64,000 nt of DNA, from NCBI GenBank assembly GCA_018857735.1, contig JABMCL010000348.1, positions 632,501-696,500 on the forward strand. Reading direction: 5' to 3'. How positions within the stretch are numbered: the stretch's first letter is position 1; the number at the start of each line of letters is the position of its first letter. This stretch comes from Alviniconcha marisindica (lineage: Eukaryota > Mollusca > Gastropoda > Provannidae). The notes under the pieces are model-generated. The model made no database searches and had not been told where the DNA came from. It saw nothing but the letters and a program-made list of their open reading frames with translations. Positions 13,061 through 37,782 of this stretch are shown here, one piece after another. The position numbers and the translations under genes were made by a program.

Positions 13061-13603
13061 ACACACCACAAAAAATAAGCTGTTCCTCCATGATGAACCC
13101 TCTAATGTCAATGATTAGTTTCACCTCTTCTGCAACAGTCATCCAAGGATTTACTTCAATTTTTAACGACAGAATCATTATTTCAACATGCCGAAAAATC
13201 ACATCTGCTCCGATGCACGACGCGGCACAATAATTTCAAATCATCGTAAATCTCAAATCGTCGTATAACAAACAAATTATCACAGATAATGAGGTTTCCC
13301 GGGAGTGCTTGCTGCCCTAACACAGCAAAGCCCTATTTACTCTGCCATGCAATTGTAAACATGCAATACTTCAAAACAGTTATTTCATAGATCTACACAT
13401 CCACCTGGGATATTTATTCCAGTGAGGCTTTTCAGTCACACTTCTTCTCCTTCTGCAATCATCATGGTTACACTGAAACATCAGCTCCTCTTGCAAAAAC
13501 TGCTGTCTCCTTAGGACTGCCAGGTCACTCCTCACAGCTTCTCCATCAGGGGCAGATCCAAGGGCCAGGCGGTCTTCTACAGGGTGTCCCGGAGCAGACA
13601 CTG

Positions 13604-14314
13604 CTGGAGAAGATGCTCACTGGAGCAAGCAGTGCTGGTGGAGATGCTCACTGGAGCAAGCAGTGCTGGTGGAGATGCTCACTGAAGCCAGCAGTGTTGG
13701 GGAGATGCTCACTGAAGCGAGCAGCGCTGGGGGAAAATATCACTGGTCACTGAAGCGAGCAGTGCTGGGGAATATGCTCACTGCTCACTGGGGTAAGCTG
13801 TGTTGGAGGAGATGCACACTGGAGCAAGCAGTGCTGGGGAGATGCTCACTGAAGCGAGCAGTCCTGGAGGAGATGCTCACTGGAGCGAGCAGTCCTGGAG
13901 GAGATGCTCACTGGAGCGAGCAGTGCTGGGGAGATGCTCACTGAAGCCAGCAGTCCTGGAGGAGATGCTCACTGGAGCGAGCAGTGCTGGAGGAGATGCT
14001 CACTGGAGCAAGCAGTCCTGGAGGAGATGCTCACTGGAGCAAGCAGTGCCAGGGGAGATGCTCACTGGAGCAAGCAGTCCTGGAGGAGATGCTCGCTGGA
14101 GCAAGCAGTCCTGGAGGAGATGCTCACTGGAGCAAGCAGTGCCAGGGGAGAGGCTCACTGGAGCAAGCAGTCCTGGAGATGCTCACTGGAGCCAGCAGTC
14201 CTGGAGGAGATGCTCACTGGAGCCAGCAGTCCTGGAGGAGATGCTCACTGGAGCCAGCAGTGCCAGAGGATATGCTCACTGGAGCCAGCAGGGCCAGAGG
14301 ATATGCTCACTGGA
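13604..14314 (+). repeat. 31-bp minisatellite (about 22 units)
   Basis: Unit approximately GAGATGCTCACTGGAGCAAG, then CAGTCCTGGAG, with variants (GCTGGG, CCAGGG). Because 31 is not a multiple of three and no unit makes a stop, all three plus frames stay open as repeats such as EMLTGASSPGGDAHWSKQ. This is not evidence of coding. Confidence 0.9.
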
Positions 14315-15167
14315 GTGATGCTTCAGTGGTATATTTCTGACCGGACAATCTCCATTGACATGGAGCATTAGAAATCTCAATTTATTTGTTCAAAAATTAT
14401 TCATCTATGAATTGTGATTCTCTGTTGATGTTCTCTTGGTTATTTTGAAGGCAGCAATATATGCAGATGACTAGATGATTATGTAAAAGATATGCTCAGA
14501 AATGAGTAAATGCATGGTTGGTGTTTGAAGTATTGCATGACTACATCACACTATCATACACAGCTTCAATATGCCCACAAACACTGCTGTGCAGTTCTGC
14601 ACACACAAAAAAGCATTCCACTATAGTCGTACTGTTAAAACAACACACAAAACAGGATGGCAAAAAATACATTCAAACTTGCACCTAAACTGACTAGCTA
14701 ATTATTGATTACAATCTTAAAAGGAAGGCAAAAAATGCAATGGCATCATTTTGAAATTAAATCACTGTTTCATTACATCCCCGTCCCCCACCAAAAATAG
14801 AAAAAAACAATACTATTCTTTTATAAGCAAAAAATCGAAAAATCCAGAGGTTCAGGGACTCAAAGCTAAAACTCCTAATTAACCAGTGAGAAACTTAATG
14901 AAATGACCAAATTATTAAAAATGTCATTGTCAGATGAAAACTTCAGTACCATGTACTTGTGAAAGGGAAATGGTTAACTCTAAATCTAATTGAAGTATTC
15001 TATCAATCCATTCTGTCAAAAAAGATTGGAAACAAGGACTTTAGTCAATTAACTACATCAAGTCACAGGTTTATTGAGTCTGTTGCTCACCATCAAGGTA
15101 GACATGTTCCAAACACATATATTGCAAAGATCTGGCCATAGTTGATTATTAAGATGAGACTCGTAAC
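14315..15167. other. No gene seen
   Basis: AT-rich intergenic DNA between the 31-bp minisatellite and the RMDN 3' end. Confidence 0.5.
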
Positions 15168-15266
15168 ACACACACACGCACACACACACATACACGCACG
15201 CACACGCACGCACGCACGCATGCACGCACGCACGCACGCACGCACGCACACACACACATACACACA
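15168..15266. repeat. (CA)n/(CACG)n microsatellite
   Basis: Alternating CACA and GCAC units with CpG-rich centre. Confidence 0.95.
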
Positions 15267-15497
15267 TTCTCCCTAGCAAGCATTCTGCCAGACCCTTGAC
15301 ATAAAGTTACCCCCAACAATTATGTAAAGCTTCCACAACAAACAATGTTACCACAACAAGCATATAAAATTACCACAACGCAGCCAGAATCTTATCCACC
15401 AGCATGTACATGCACAACAAATGAATCAACCAACAGTCAAAATGTGACCAAAAAATCACTCAACTGTTTTAATTAACAAAACCAAAAAGGAACTGTA

Positions 15498-15503
15498 TTT
15501 ATT
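15498..15503 (-). promoter_or_regulatory. Candidate poly(A) signal of the RMDN3-like gene
   Basis: AATAAA on the minus strand about 420 bp after the stop codon. It is the first canonical signal downstream, so the 3' UTR is probably about 0.43 kb. Confidence 0.45.
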
Positions 15504-15925
15504 TTAAGAGTACAACAACAAACCAAACTATGTTACAATGTATAATCCCTTTCAAAAGAATGGACCCACAGACATTCAGTAAATACCAAGTTTGTCAGGA
15601 ACCATTTGGTTGTTTTAGAGTAAAACAACACAAGACTTATGAGTGCTACTGCTAACAGGGTAATACGCAGACAATAATTATCAAAGGCATCATAATCATT
15701 GCCTCTTTTTTTTTCTCTCCTTTTTTTCTTCTCGTTTCTTCTTCCCTTTTTTGTAGCAATCTTACTTACTCCGCTTTTTGCAGTCACACAAGAAAGAAAG
15801 AAAAATCAGAAGAAAAAAATCAAAACATAAATAAATACCATGCGGTCAGACTGGATAACAAAAGAAACAAAGCTGAAAATGTGAAGTTGTGCCGTCCTGC
15901 TACAGAACAGCTCCTTTCAGACTTG

Positions 15926-28670
<12,745 letters not shown>

Positions 28671-29033
28671 GATCCACACTGACTACAATCACAAAGTTGG
28701 CAAATTAGTCAACCGTACAGACAGACCTCTACAAAACAAAGTCGAAAAGGCCCCCTTTGAAGAGCGAAACTTGTCCAAAAAGCAAAACATACGACACCTA
28801 TGCTCAACGGTACGTAACTCTCAGTGTCTGTGTCGTCTGCTACAAATGAAATAATGACGTTTTCCACATCAACTGGTAAAACAAATAGATCGCTGATTTT
28901 CATTTAGCTTTCAAACAACATTTCCTGTTTGAGCCGTCGTCATCATCGTCTTTTGAAGCACGGTAACAATTAATCTGTTGCAAATCTACTCAATCACGGA
29001 TGGGAGGTAACTCGAGCACAGGCCCAAAGCAAA
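28671..29033. promoter_or_regulatory. Divergent (bidirectional) promoter of the RMDN3-like and C16orf89-like genes
   Basis: Only 363 bp separate the two start codons, which face away from each other, so both 5' UTRs and promoters must lie here or overlap unless unseen upstream noncoding exons exist. No TATA box is obvious. An ATGACGTTTT CRE-like site lies near 28853, and the C16orf89 start codon is embedded in AAAATGGCGGC, the classic YY1 core seen at many animal start sites. It is free of microsatellites, unlike most of the window. Confidence 0.7.
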
Positions 29034-31493
29034 ATGGCGGCTGCTGTGGCTGTCATTGTCTTGCTGCCCTTGTTCTTCACTTCGGCTGGCTGCCGTACGC
29101 AAGATGTTCATGCAATTTTGCTGAAAGTGGTCGATGCAGTTGAAAAACTTATCAAGTTTTACAGGACAAGTTACCAGAGTTTGAATTTAGATGGGCTTTT
29201 CGGACTGAAAGTTATTGAAGGTACGGCAGCTTTGAAACTCTTTACAGTTCCGTTTTCAGCCAGACAGTTCTTATTGAGATCATGTCACATGTGCATTAAT
29301 TTAAATTTGCTTCGCTCAGTCATTTCCATATTATTATTATTATTATTATTATTAGCACATCTGTTCCCATACGTACACTATGTCATAACATTTGATAACG
29401 ACACGTCTTTTATCTCAGTTGGAGAGATGACGGGGGAAGACGTGTGGGCCTACAGAAAGTGCAGCATAATCTAAGTTATCTAAGTCCAGGCAGCTCCTGC
29501 TTAATGGATAGTGGCTGCCCACATCAAAGAAGATCTGTATAGATCAATCAGTTTCACTCACAGTATCAAGCTAGGCATTTTGTGTGTGCGTGTCGAGGGG
29601 GGTATCTCCAAGTGAAATAGCTTTTTTAACTTTTGCTTTGTTTGTTCGATATAGATCGATGGCAGTTTGTGCTTTTAAGAGCTGTCTGTATTAAAAACTA
29701 TTATTATTGTGTTTTTAAATGTTATTTTTATTTTTATGTTGCTTCTGCTTTTCTATTGTATTATAATTGTACTGCTACTGCTAAGACTAGTCACTAGAGA
29801 GACTTGTTCTGTCCCACAAAGGGAGGCGGGGATGTCTGATAAATGTGTTAAACCCCTGTCTAGAATCTCAGCGCTGACGTTTGATTCCCCTTATCCTATA
29901 TCCTCTCTTGATACCAAGTTCTGTTGCTCATTCTGTTTGGACATTTTTCTGTTTATGTTCCATTCTCCTGACCCCCCTGTTCATGCTGTTATTAATTTAT
30001 TATTCTTAATGTGCTTAAATTATGATCATATGACATCAAAAGATGTAATACCAGTTTTATAATAATAATAATAATAGTGAATACTTAGAGCACCTAACCC
30101 GCACAGGCCCTAAGCGCTTACACATTGTTTACAAGCACATACTGTCCAAATTTAATGCATACAGCATAAACGCACTCACACAGACCCACACACACAAGTG
30201 CACACGCACACACACACACACATGCACACACATGGTAGTATCACAATCAAAACTATAAAAAAAAGATAGTGTGACACAGACAAGGAAAATTCCCCAAAAG
30301 ACCAAGTGCTCTATTTCATAGTGTTAATATTATTATTAACAATAAACCATTTCAAAAGTAAAATGTTTTTACTTTATCTTAAAAAAATATTTTAAAAATA
30401 CTAATCGTACACAGCTGATTTGTTTTGGGGTTTTTTTTTTGTGTGTGTGTGTATGTGCCAAATTTCTGGTTAGCACAGGTAATCATGCTGACGACTCAGT
30501 GACTGAATGAAAAGTACTTTACTTACTGTTGCTGCAGGTCAGGTTCAAAGAATTCTAGATGAACACGGACGAGGACAGCACGCCAACTTGAGCCCACTGG
30601 TCGTCCAGCGTCTGAACACAATACTGCAGGATGCTAAATGGATCGCAAAACATGCCATACATGTGGTGCAGGCCAGTGATGAGAGCTACTTCCATAATCT
30701 GGAGTTTGTGGTATCTCAACCATGGAAACATTTGAAGCCTCACCGAAGAGTGGTGCCGACTTATCGCTGGGAGATACCTGTGTACAAGTCTGCAGATAAT
30801 TGTAAGCTTTTAAAACAATATCTATTATATTACTTTCAGTTTTGCTCATCAGTGAACATTACTGTTACTAAAACACTGTCAGTATGTATTGACTATTGTA
30901 TGTTGTTGGTTTTACTACTTTTAGTTTTACAGAGCTGTCTCAGTGTCTGACTCTTAGTTCTTCAGTCTTGAACATTACTTGGTACCATCTGTTTTTGGGT
31001 AGAGGGTAGACATAGCGTAACAGTGGGGACTTGCATGATTTGCACCTGACAGCAGAATGTTTTCTTTGCTCCCCACAATCAGTATAATTACACATCCTGT
31101 CATTTTGGAGCTAAAAGTTCAATTGTAGACCATTTGTTTTCCACTCCTGGTTGTAGACTTCTAGTTCTGCTGAGGAAAACAAAAAGAAGAAGAAGGAAGA
31201 AGCATAAGTACTGAACTTTTTCTCTCTAATGTTTCTCATGACCTTGACCCATATATATTCAAGATCAGAGGCGGGTAAAAAGTGTGATAATGAAATTGAA
31301 AGCTAGTAAAAGTAGCATATATAATGTATTTTATAACTTCTTCTTCCTTTTTTTATATATCATATTACATAAAGTTTTGAATGCATTGACTGGGCATTTG
31401 CTCATATTGTCTTAATCTTATCAAATTGTTTAGTGTTCGTCATTTTGTTTTGTTTGTTTGGTGTGTTTATCACTTTATGTCACTGTGGCTTTC

Positions 31494-31546
<53 letters not shown>

Positions 31547-32055
31547 TGTATGGATGGAGGGCTAGTTAAGTAGTTTGTCAATGAGGCTTTCATTTGTGTT
31601 TTGCGTATAATTTCAGCCAAGCTTGAGGAGGGGGACAGTGACAAATGTATGATGGAGATAATTCAACCCAAAAAGACAAACGCAAAAAATGACAACCAGC
31701 CAAGCTGCAGCATGTCAGAAGACTGTGCTCAGAAAATGACCAAGCGAGGTTTGACCGAATACGGCATCACGCATCAGCTGTTGTGGACCGGGCTTGCAGA
31801 AAAGGTTAATAATTCTTTTGATCTACTAGGGTGGGCATAAAAAAGGCATCTATAGTTCATGAGGCTAACTGATGTTTTCAGACTTGGCAAAAACATATTA
31901 AATGTTAACATTCTGTCTGAATATGATCATGCATTATTATTATATAAATTATAATTCTTAGGTGTACCTTTTAAGTGCAGTTTAGAGAGTTATGTGACTC
32001 ATTTCCTGCAATGACTGAAGTAAACACACCCACACCCATACATGCATGCATGCAT

Positions 32056-32122
<67 letters not shown>

Positions 32123-32186
32123 GACACACACACACTCTCTACATGCACACACATACATGCAGGTGCACATGCATACAGTCATGCAT

Positions 32187-32247
<61 letters not shown>

Positions 32248-32261
32248 CTCTCTCTCTCTTC

Positions 32262-32357
<96 letters not shown>

Positions 32358-33464
32358 GATTTACACCCACACACCACACCCACACCCACACACACACAAG
32401 CACTGAAAACATTAATAAGCCATCCTTTTGCTAGGCAACCTAATCACAGTGTCAGTGCATCAGCGTAAAAACAGAGCTCTCAGATTGTTTGATTAAGTAG
32501 CAATAACTTGCATTGTCACTGCTCTAACAGAAAATGACTGAAACATGGTGTGTGTGTTTGTTTTTGTCAGCTGCCATTGTTATGAAGAATATGTCACAGT
32601 CAGCTGTGACATGTATATGAAACGCAAATGATCCTATCACAGTTCAACACCAGTTGATGAGTTGTGGTTTTTATGTTACCCAAACTCATTGGTTTGTTCT
32701 CACAGAGAACAGCATCTTATTAATATTGCACAGCTGTTCCCTTGTCATATGTAATGATGTATGCTAAGGGATGATGGTTGAATTGCACATACACACAGCT
32801 GAGAAATTTGGCTGTGATCAGTCGTACTTGCTATAAATAATGGAAAAAAATACTTTAAAAGTGTATTTGTTCAGTTAGTTTAAATATCACTCACTGTCTA
32901 CACATTGGGGTTGTTGTTGTGTTTTTTTGTTTTGTTTTTTCTTCTTTACAATTCTCCCAATCAGGTTGCACATGTAACAATAACAATATACTTTATTCAT
33001 CCCAGCGGGAAATAAAAGGTGTTCGATTGCACAACGAAGAACATATATATATATATAGATATATCTATAATCTCAATAATTTTAAGTCATGAAACACATG
33101 CACACACACATGTATACATGTATGGTTTCACTACTTTTGCCCTTACCACTGTTGAGTTTCATTACACGTGGTTTCACTACTTTTGCCATTACCACTGTTG
33201 AGTCTCTACTTTTGCCTTTATTTCTGCTGGTATTGGCTGCTTAACCCTGCTGTTTGTGGGTTGTTCTTTTGTTTTGTTTTGTTTTTGTTTTTTGTTTTTA
33301 CTTTTATGCAGTAATTGCTACATAATAGTTATGATAATAAAAGACATTTATGATGCAGCTGACCTATCAAGGAACATGACAGTGCTAGGTGCATGCAATA
33401 GCAAAATCACTATATATTATATAACTAATACTAATAGAATATATATATATATACACCTTTCTAT

Positions 33465-33524
<60 letters not shown>

Positions 33525-36500
33525 CTGCACACTGTTAATTATTGTTTTCACAGAGAGGAAAGTAAGCCGGAGGGAGAGAGGGGCAAGAAATTTTAAGCTT
33601 TTCTGAAAGAGATGTGTTTTTAGGGCCTCTCTAAATGATGTTTCAGGCTCAGAATGGAGCAGACTGTGAAGAAGATCATTCTATGCATGCAAAGGGAACA
33701 CTGTAAAGAAGATCATTCCGTGCATGCAGAAGGACTAGCAGCACATAGCATTTCCTTCATCAGATTCTGTTTTCTCTTGCTGTTGTTAGGCTGGTTGCAG
33801 CAAGGAGCTGGAAGCGCTGCTGAAGATGCTGGGTTTTACATCCATTGACAACATGCAGGAGGAGTTCTGCAGCAACAACTACTATGAGATGCTGGCTGTG
33901 GTGCATGTCTTCATGCTGGGCAGGGTGCATGGGAACTACCAGGACATGTTTTTGGAACAACGTAAGTTAGTCTTTGGTTCAGGACATGATTGTAAATTTC
34001 AAAGTGGCTGTACGTAAGCTGCCTCGGTTGATTCTCAAGTGATGAATCATGTTGTGACATGGGTTGTGGTACTTAAGCTAATCAGCTTATGTAACAAATA
34101 TTTTGTTAAGTACAAAAAGGATCCGTGGTAAAGTATGTTGGCACAAGTGTACTGCACAAGCACACACACACTCACACATGCACACACACACACACACAGT
34201 GTTACACACAGTTTCTGCACACACATGTATTTTTTACTTTCAGTACAGTTTGGTCAAAATAATCTTTTCTCTCTTTCTCTTTCCTGTTTCCAGAATTTGT
34301 GTGTCCAAACTTGGGATTCTTTGAGTTCCTGAAAAAAGACTACTTGGACCAGATCCTCAGTTGGCAAATGCCGTCAGGATGCTTTGGGATCAGCTCGGAG
34401 AAGGACTCAACATTACACGTCCAGAGTCCTCAGAAACTGCCTCCTAAGATGGACCTCAAAAAGCTGGGTATTTCAGACAAGCTGAAGAACCTGTCCAAGG
34501 TCAGCAGCCTGGACTTTAGGAAACAGCAGATGCAGCAGCAGCTTAAGAACTTGAAATCCAGCAACCAGCTCATCCAGTCAATGCTGCAGATTCAGGACAG
34601 TGAAAGGGGTCGTCAGGATAAGGACCACCAGAAACATCAGAAGCTGAACGAAGAGGGAATCGGCGACCCTTGGAATCCAGATCAGCGTCGAATCAAACGT
34701 CTGGACTTTGGTGACACAAAGCCTCAAGAGGCTCAGCTTCCTCACAAGAGGAATCTGCCGAAACAACAAAGCCCTCTGGACAACCCTTTCCATAACGTCA
34801 ACACGCGCAACAGACCCCAGGGGAACGTGCCCTACATACCCGGGGATAGCGTACCCGGCAAGCATCAAGGTATTGTACCCAACAGACCTCATGTTGACCA
34901 AGCTCGAGTACAAGGAAGCTGGGCAAACAACCCACAGGGTGTTGATGCTTTTGGGGTGCAGAGAATGGCAAGGAGCAGAGATGCAGCTCCAGCGCAGGGC
35001 GCAGACTCCGCAGGTCAGGTCCAGATGCTCCAAGTGCGAGGTGCGGGGCAGCATCCACAACATCCGGGTGTGAGCGTGTTGGGCAACAGGCTGCAAGGCC
35101 GCAGAATGCTCAGTGCTTATGAAACGGGTCAAGGGACAAAGAGGAAGCTTCTTGTGGAGAAGGAAATGCCAGGTAAGAACAGAGATAAAAATCTGAAACA
35201 AGAATGGCAGCTATCGTTCATCATTTTTCACCATTTAACTGTTGTTTAAGAGTCATTTTGTAGCTTGACAAAGGGCATTACCCCAACATTTTCAGATTGT
35301 GTTTTTATCATAATAAATTTGCAGATTGTGTTTTTATCCTAATTTGCAGATTGTGTTTTTATCCTAATAAATAAGCATTTCTTTTAACCTTTTATGTGTT
35401 TGGATCAAGAAGAGAGATGCCCAAAAGTTATACCTACCAGCACTATTGTTTTGTCTGAGCTGGAAGCAGATCTGTATCAAGACCCCCTGTTTTGACAACT
35501 TGGTGCTATCAAAAGTTCTTTCTCTTAATGTGTGTGTGTGTGTGTGCAGGCACTTTTGTGCATGTGTGTGTTTGTGTTGTATGCGTTGAATTTTGAAAAT
35601 GTGTGCATTTAAAGAATGTGTAAGCAATTAGAGCCTGTGCACGTTAGGCACTCTAAGTATCCATTATCATTATTAGAATGCTATCAGTAGCCTTGCTTTC
35701 CTCACCTGCTGCTAGGAACTCTACCTTAGTTACTAATGTTTACCTTACCAGTGCATTGAACTTTTTTTCGTAATTCCTTCTTCACTTCTTGCCTATGCTA
35801 GGCTTAGCTAATGCATTTTCTGTATCATTATACCTGCTGTAACAAAGTTAGGGGACAGGAGCATACTGCAATCACCATGTCTGTCATCCGTCTGTCTGTC
35901 TGTTGAACTTTGTCAATACAAACTCACTTCCGAATGCTTCTAATTAGTTATTAGTAAGTTAAATGTGAATATTGACTTATGCTTTTATGCTTATTCAAGT
36001 TATTATTGAGCATTTTTACTCAGTTGTTTTGCTGTTGACTGTGTATATATATATATATATATTATGTATGTACATATATATATATTGTGTCCCTGTTGAC
36101 TGTGTATGTATAGTGTCCAGAAATGTGAGACAGACTTTTTACTTTCAGTCTGATGGTTTGTATATCTCCTTCCTGTGACCCTTTGCAATGAGCACAGTGT
36201 TCTCCAAAGTAGCTATGTGCAGCATGAGCAAATCTCTCAGGCATAGTATGAAAGCAGGGGGAAGGGTTTTAAATATAAAAATATTTTTTTAAAAAGAGTT
36301 AAACTGCAAGTGCCAGTTTGGATGCCAAAGGTGTAATTATTAACATGGTGATAATTCTACATGCAGTCAACAGCAAGCATTCAAGATTTGATTATTTACA
36401 GCAGGTTACTGCACACACTTTGTGGTCTGTCCTGACAACAATGGCAGATGTAACTGTTAGTAGTTAGATCTGCACCCTCAAAGACATGATGTGGACTTGT

Positions 36501-37782
36501 AGTTGTACTGCTTGAAGTAAAAAAGCTAAAGATGCCTCAGTACATGTGACATGGGATCTGTAGCACCATTTGACAGTTTTGCACATTCACTCTTGTTAAT
36601 TAGTACCTGTGAAACACTTTCTAATCCAGTATGAAGTAAACAGAAAGTTTTAAAGTAAAATCCTTGATTTTAACTTTTTTATTTTAATATCTTCAGCACT
36701 ACGTAAAAACATAGGTGACTAGGTTCCTTGAAATAAGATCTTTGTTGAAGACATAAAGGGACAATTCTATTGTTGCATGACTGCCCTTGTTGCATTACAG
36801 CTTGTGGGTGTCACATTGATCAACTTAGACTTAGAGCATCACTCTGGCTTGATGGTGTGTTGCAGGTGGCTGTCTATCCCACAAGACAGCAGTGGGATCC
36901 GGAGCCCTTGTCATGTACCTCCGCTACCTCATCGACCCAGGACCACTGGACCTCTTTGCTCCTCACAATTTTCTCCCAGATGGCCCTCGCGGTCTCCTCG
37001 GCGATGATGAGTCCAACAAGAACGTCATGAACTACATTGGCAGTCACATCCAGGACTTTCTGGCGAACACAGATTTTTCTAGAAAAGATGCTCTGTCTGA
37101 TGGCATGGTTGGATTTGACGGACAGACTGGTGAGAGAGCAGGAGACAGTGTTGTAGATGAAGGAGAAGATGATGAAGATGAAGAAGAAGAAGAGGATGAT
37201 GAAGATGGGGAGTATGATGACAGAGACGAGATGTACCCAGACACTGGAGGAGGGGTTGGGCAGCAGCATGAAAAAAAAGTGGTTCACTTTGGCGCCAATG
37301 ACGACACTCTCAGCAAAGGTCAAAAGAAGGAGGACTACAGTGACAAAGAAGACAAAAACGATGAGTATGCTGATGAAAATGAAGAGGAAGAGGAAGAAGA
37401 GGAAGGAGCAGATTATATCAAGCGTGGCAAGGGTGATGACGAAGGAGCTGCCGTTGCCAATGTTAAAGAGGTCAATGAGGACGATGACACAGAGTACACG
37501 TACTATGATGACGATGACAACACAGAGCGGGGGATCATCAAGAGACACAAGCCTCAGCCTCCTCCTCAAAATGGTGCTAGGATACGAACACACACTCGTC
37601 ACAAACCACACCCAGCCATGATAGACAATGTGGCCATGAGCCAGGCTGATTCCCCACCAACAAAAGCTGTGGTGATGTTGTTGGGTGCCACGTCTGTTGT
37701 ACTGGTCGTTTTCATGTGCAGATTCATCAAGAAGCGGCGAATACACATCCGGTACCACAACAGAAGCTTCTTCAAGCTGTGA
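29034..37782 (+). CDS. C16orf89: C16orf89-like protein (DUF4735 family) with large insertion, acidic region and C-terminal membrane segment
   Basis: Six exons join in frame: 29034-29220, 30538-30801, 31617-31804, 33790-33961, 34294-35172 and 36866-37782. They encode about 868 residues. The start ATG lies in AAAATGGCGGC and is followed by a signal peptide of about 20 residues. Family landmarks are SLNLDGLFGLKV, the cysteine-rich CSMSEDC segment, YEMLAVVHVF, a FVCPNLGFFEFL block, ILSWQ...GCFG, and GGCLSHKTAVGSGAL, matching the human C16orf89 ending block in order. About 260 residues rich in Q, N, R and P (roughly 303-563, nearly all of exon 5) separate the GCFG and GCLSH motifs that lie close together in vertebrates. 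After the family domain comes a strongly acidic stretch (about 640-770) and a hydrophobic segment near 828-847 followed by RFIKKRR, a stop-transfer signal. The vertebrate protein is much shorter and described as secreted, with no known reaction. This one looks like a type I membrane protein. Confidence 0.88.
30060..30160 (-). mobile_element. Retrotransposon 3' UTR fragment with (ATT)n tail
   Basis: Minus-strand GCGCTTAGGGCCTGTGCGGG, then TTAGGTGCTCTAAGTATTC, then (ATT)n. The same block occurs on the plus strand near 35633, ending in ATTATCATTATTA. It lies in the first intron of the C16orf89-like gene. Confidence 0.55.
31495..31546. repeat. (GT)n(GA)n microsatellite
   Basis: About 70 bp upstream of C16orf89 exon 3. 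Confidence 0.95.
32040..32400. repeat. Long (CA)n/(CT)n compound microsatellite
   Basis: (CA)n 32057-32120, mixed 32121-32190, (CA)n 32191-32244, (CT)n 32244-32354, CA-rich tail to 32398. It lies in C16orf89 intron 3. Confidence 0.95.
32975..33018 (-). mobile_element. SINE/LINE 3'-tail fragment
   Basis: Minus-strand TTTATTTCCCGCTGGGATGA followed by ATAAAGTATATTGTTATTG resembles the 3' end of the SINE at 8.9-9.0 kb (CCCACAAGGGATAATGAAGT). Confidence 0.35.
33121..33216. repeat. Direct duplication of about 48 bp
   Basis: TGGTTTCACTACTTTTGCCC then TTACCACTGTTGAGTTTC, repeated once and followed by a partial third copy. Confidence 0.75.
33464..33523. repeat. (CA)n microsatellite
   Basis: About 30 CA units in C16orf89 intron 3. 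Confidence 0.95.
33590..33645 (-). mobile_element. Short LINE polymerase-tail relic
   Basis: Minus-strand SFREALKTHLFQ-like reading (ATCATTTAGAGAGGCCCTAA then AAACACATCTCTTTC) matches the SFK..LKTHLF terminus of the other relics. It is too short to classify. Confidence 0.35.
35298..35375. repeat. Short tandem triplication
   Basis: TTTGCAGATTGTGTTTTTAT then CCTAATAAAT, three imperfect copies in C16orf89 intron 5. Confidence 0.75.
35620..35685 (+). mobile_element. Retrotransposon 3' UTR fragment, second copy
   Basis: AGAGCCTGTGCACGTTAGGC, then ACTCTAAGTATCC and an imperfect (ATT)n tail. It is a diverged copy of the fragment at 30060-30160 in opposite orientation, in the fifth intron of the C16orf89-like gene. 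Confidence 0.5.

Noticed and set aside
13663..14371. Repetitive protein (TGASSPGGDAHWS-type repeats)
   Set aside because: All three frames are equally open because of the 31-bp unit; no promoter, splice or composition evidence for coding.
28671..28679. Upstream start for the RMDN protein
   Set aside because: The in-frame codon there is GTG; the ATG at 28670 is the proper start.
34578..35201. 207-codon minus-strand open frame
   Set aside because: Antisense shadow of C16orf89 exon 5, whose plus-strand frame is fixed by splice phases and conserved motifs.
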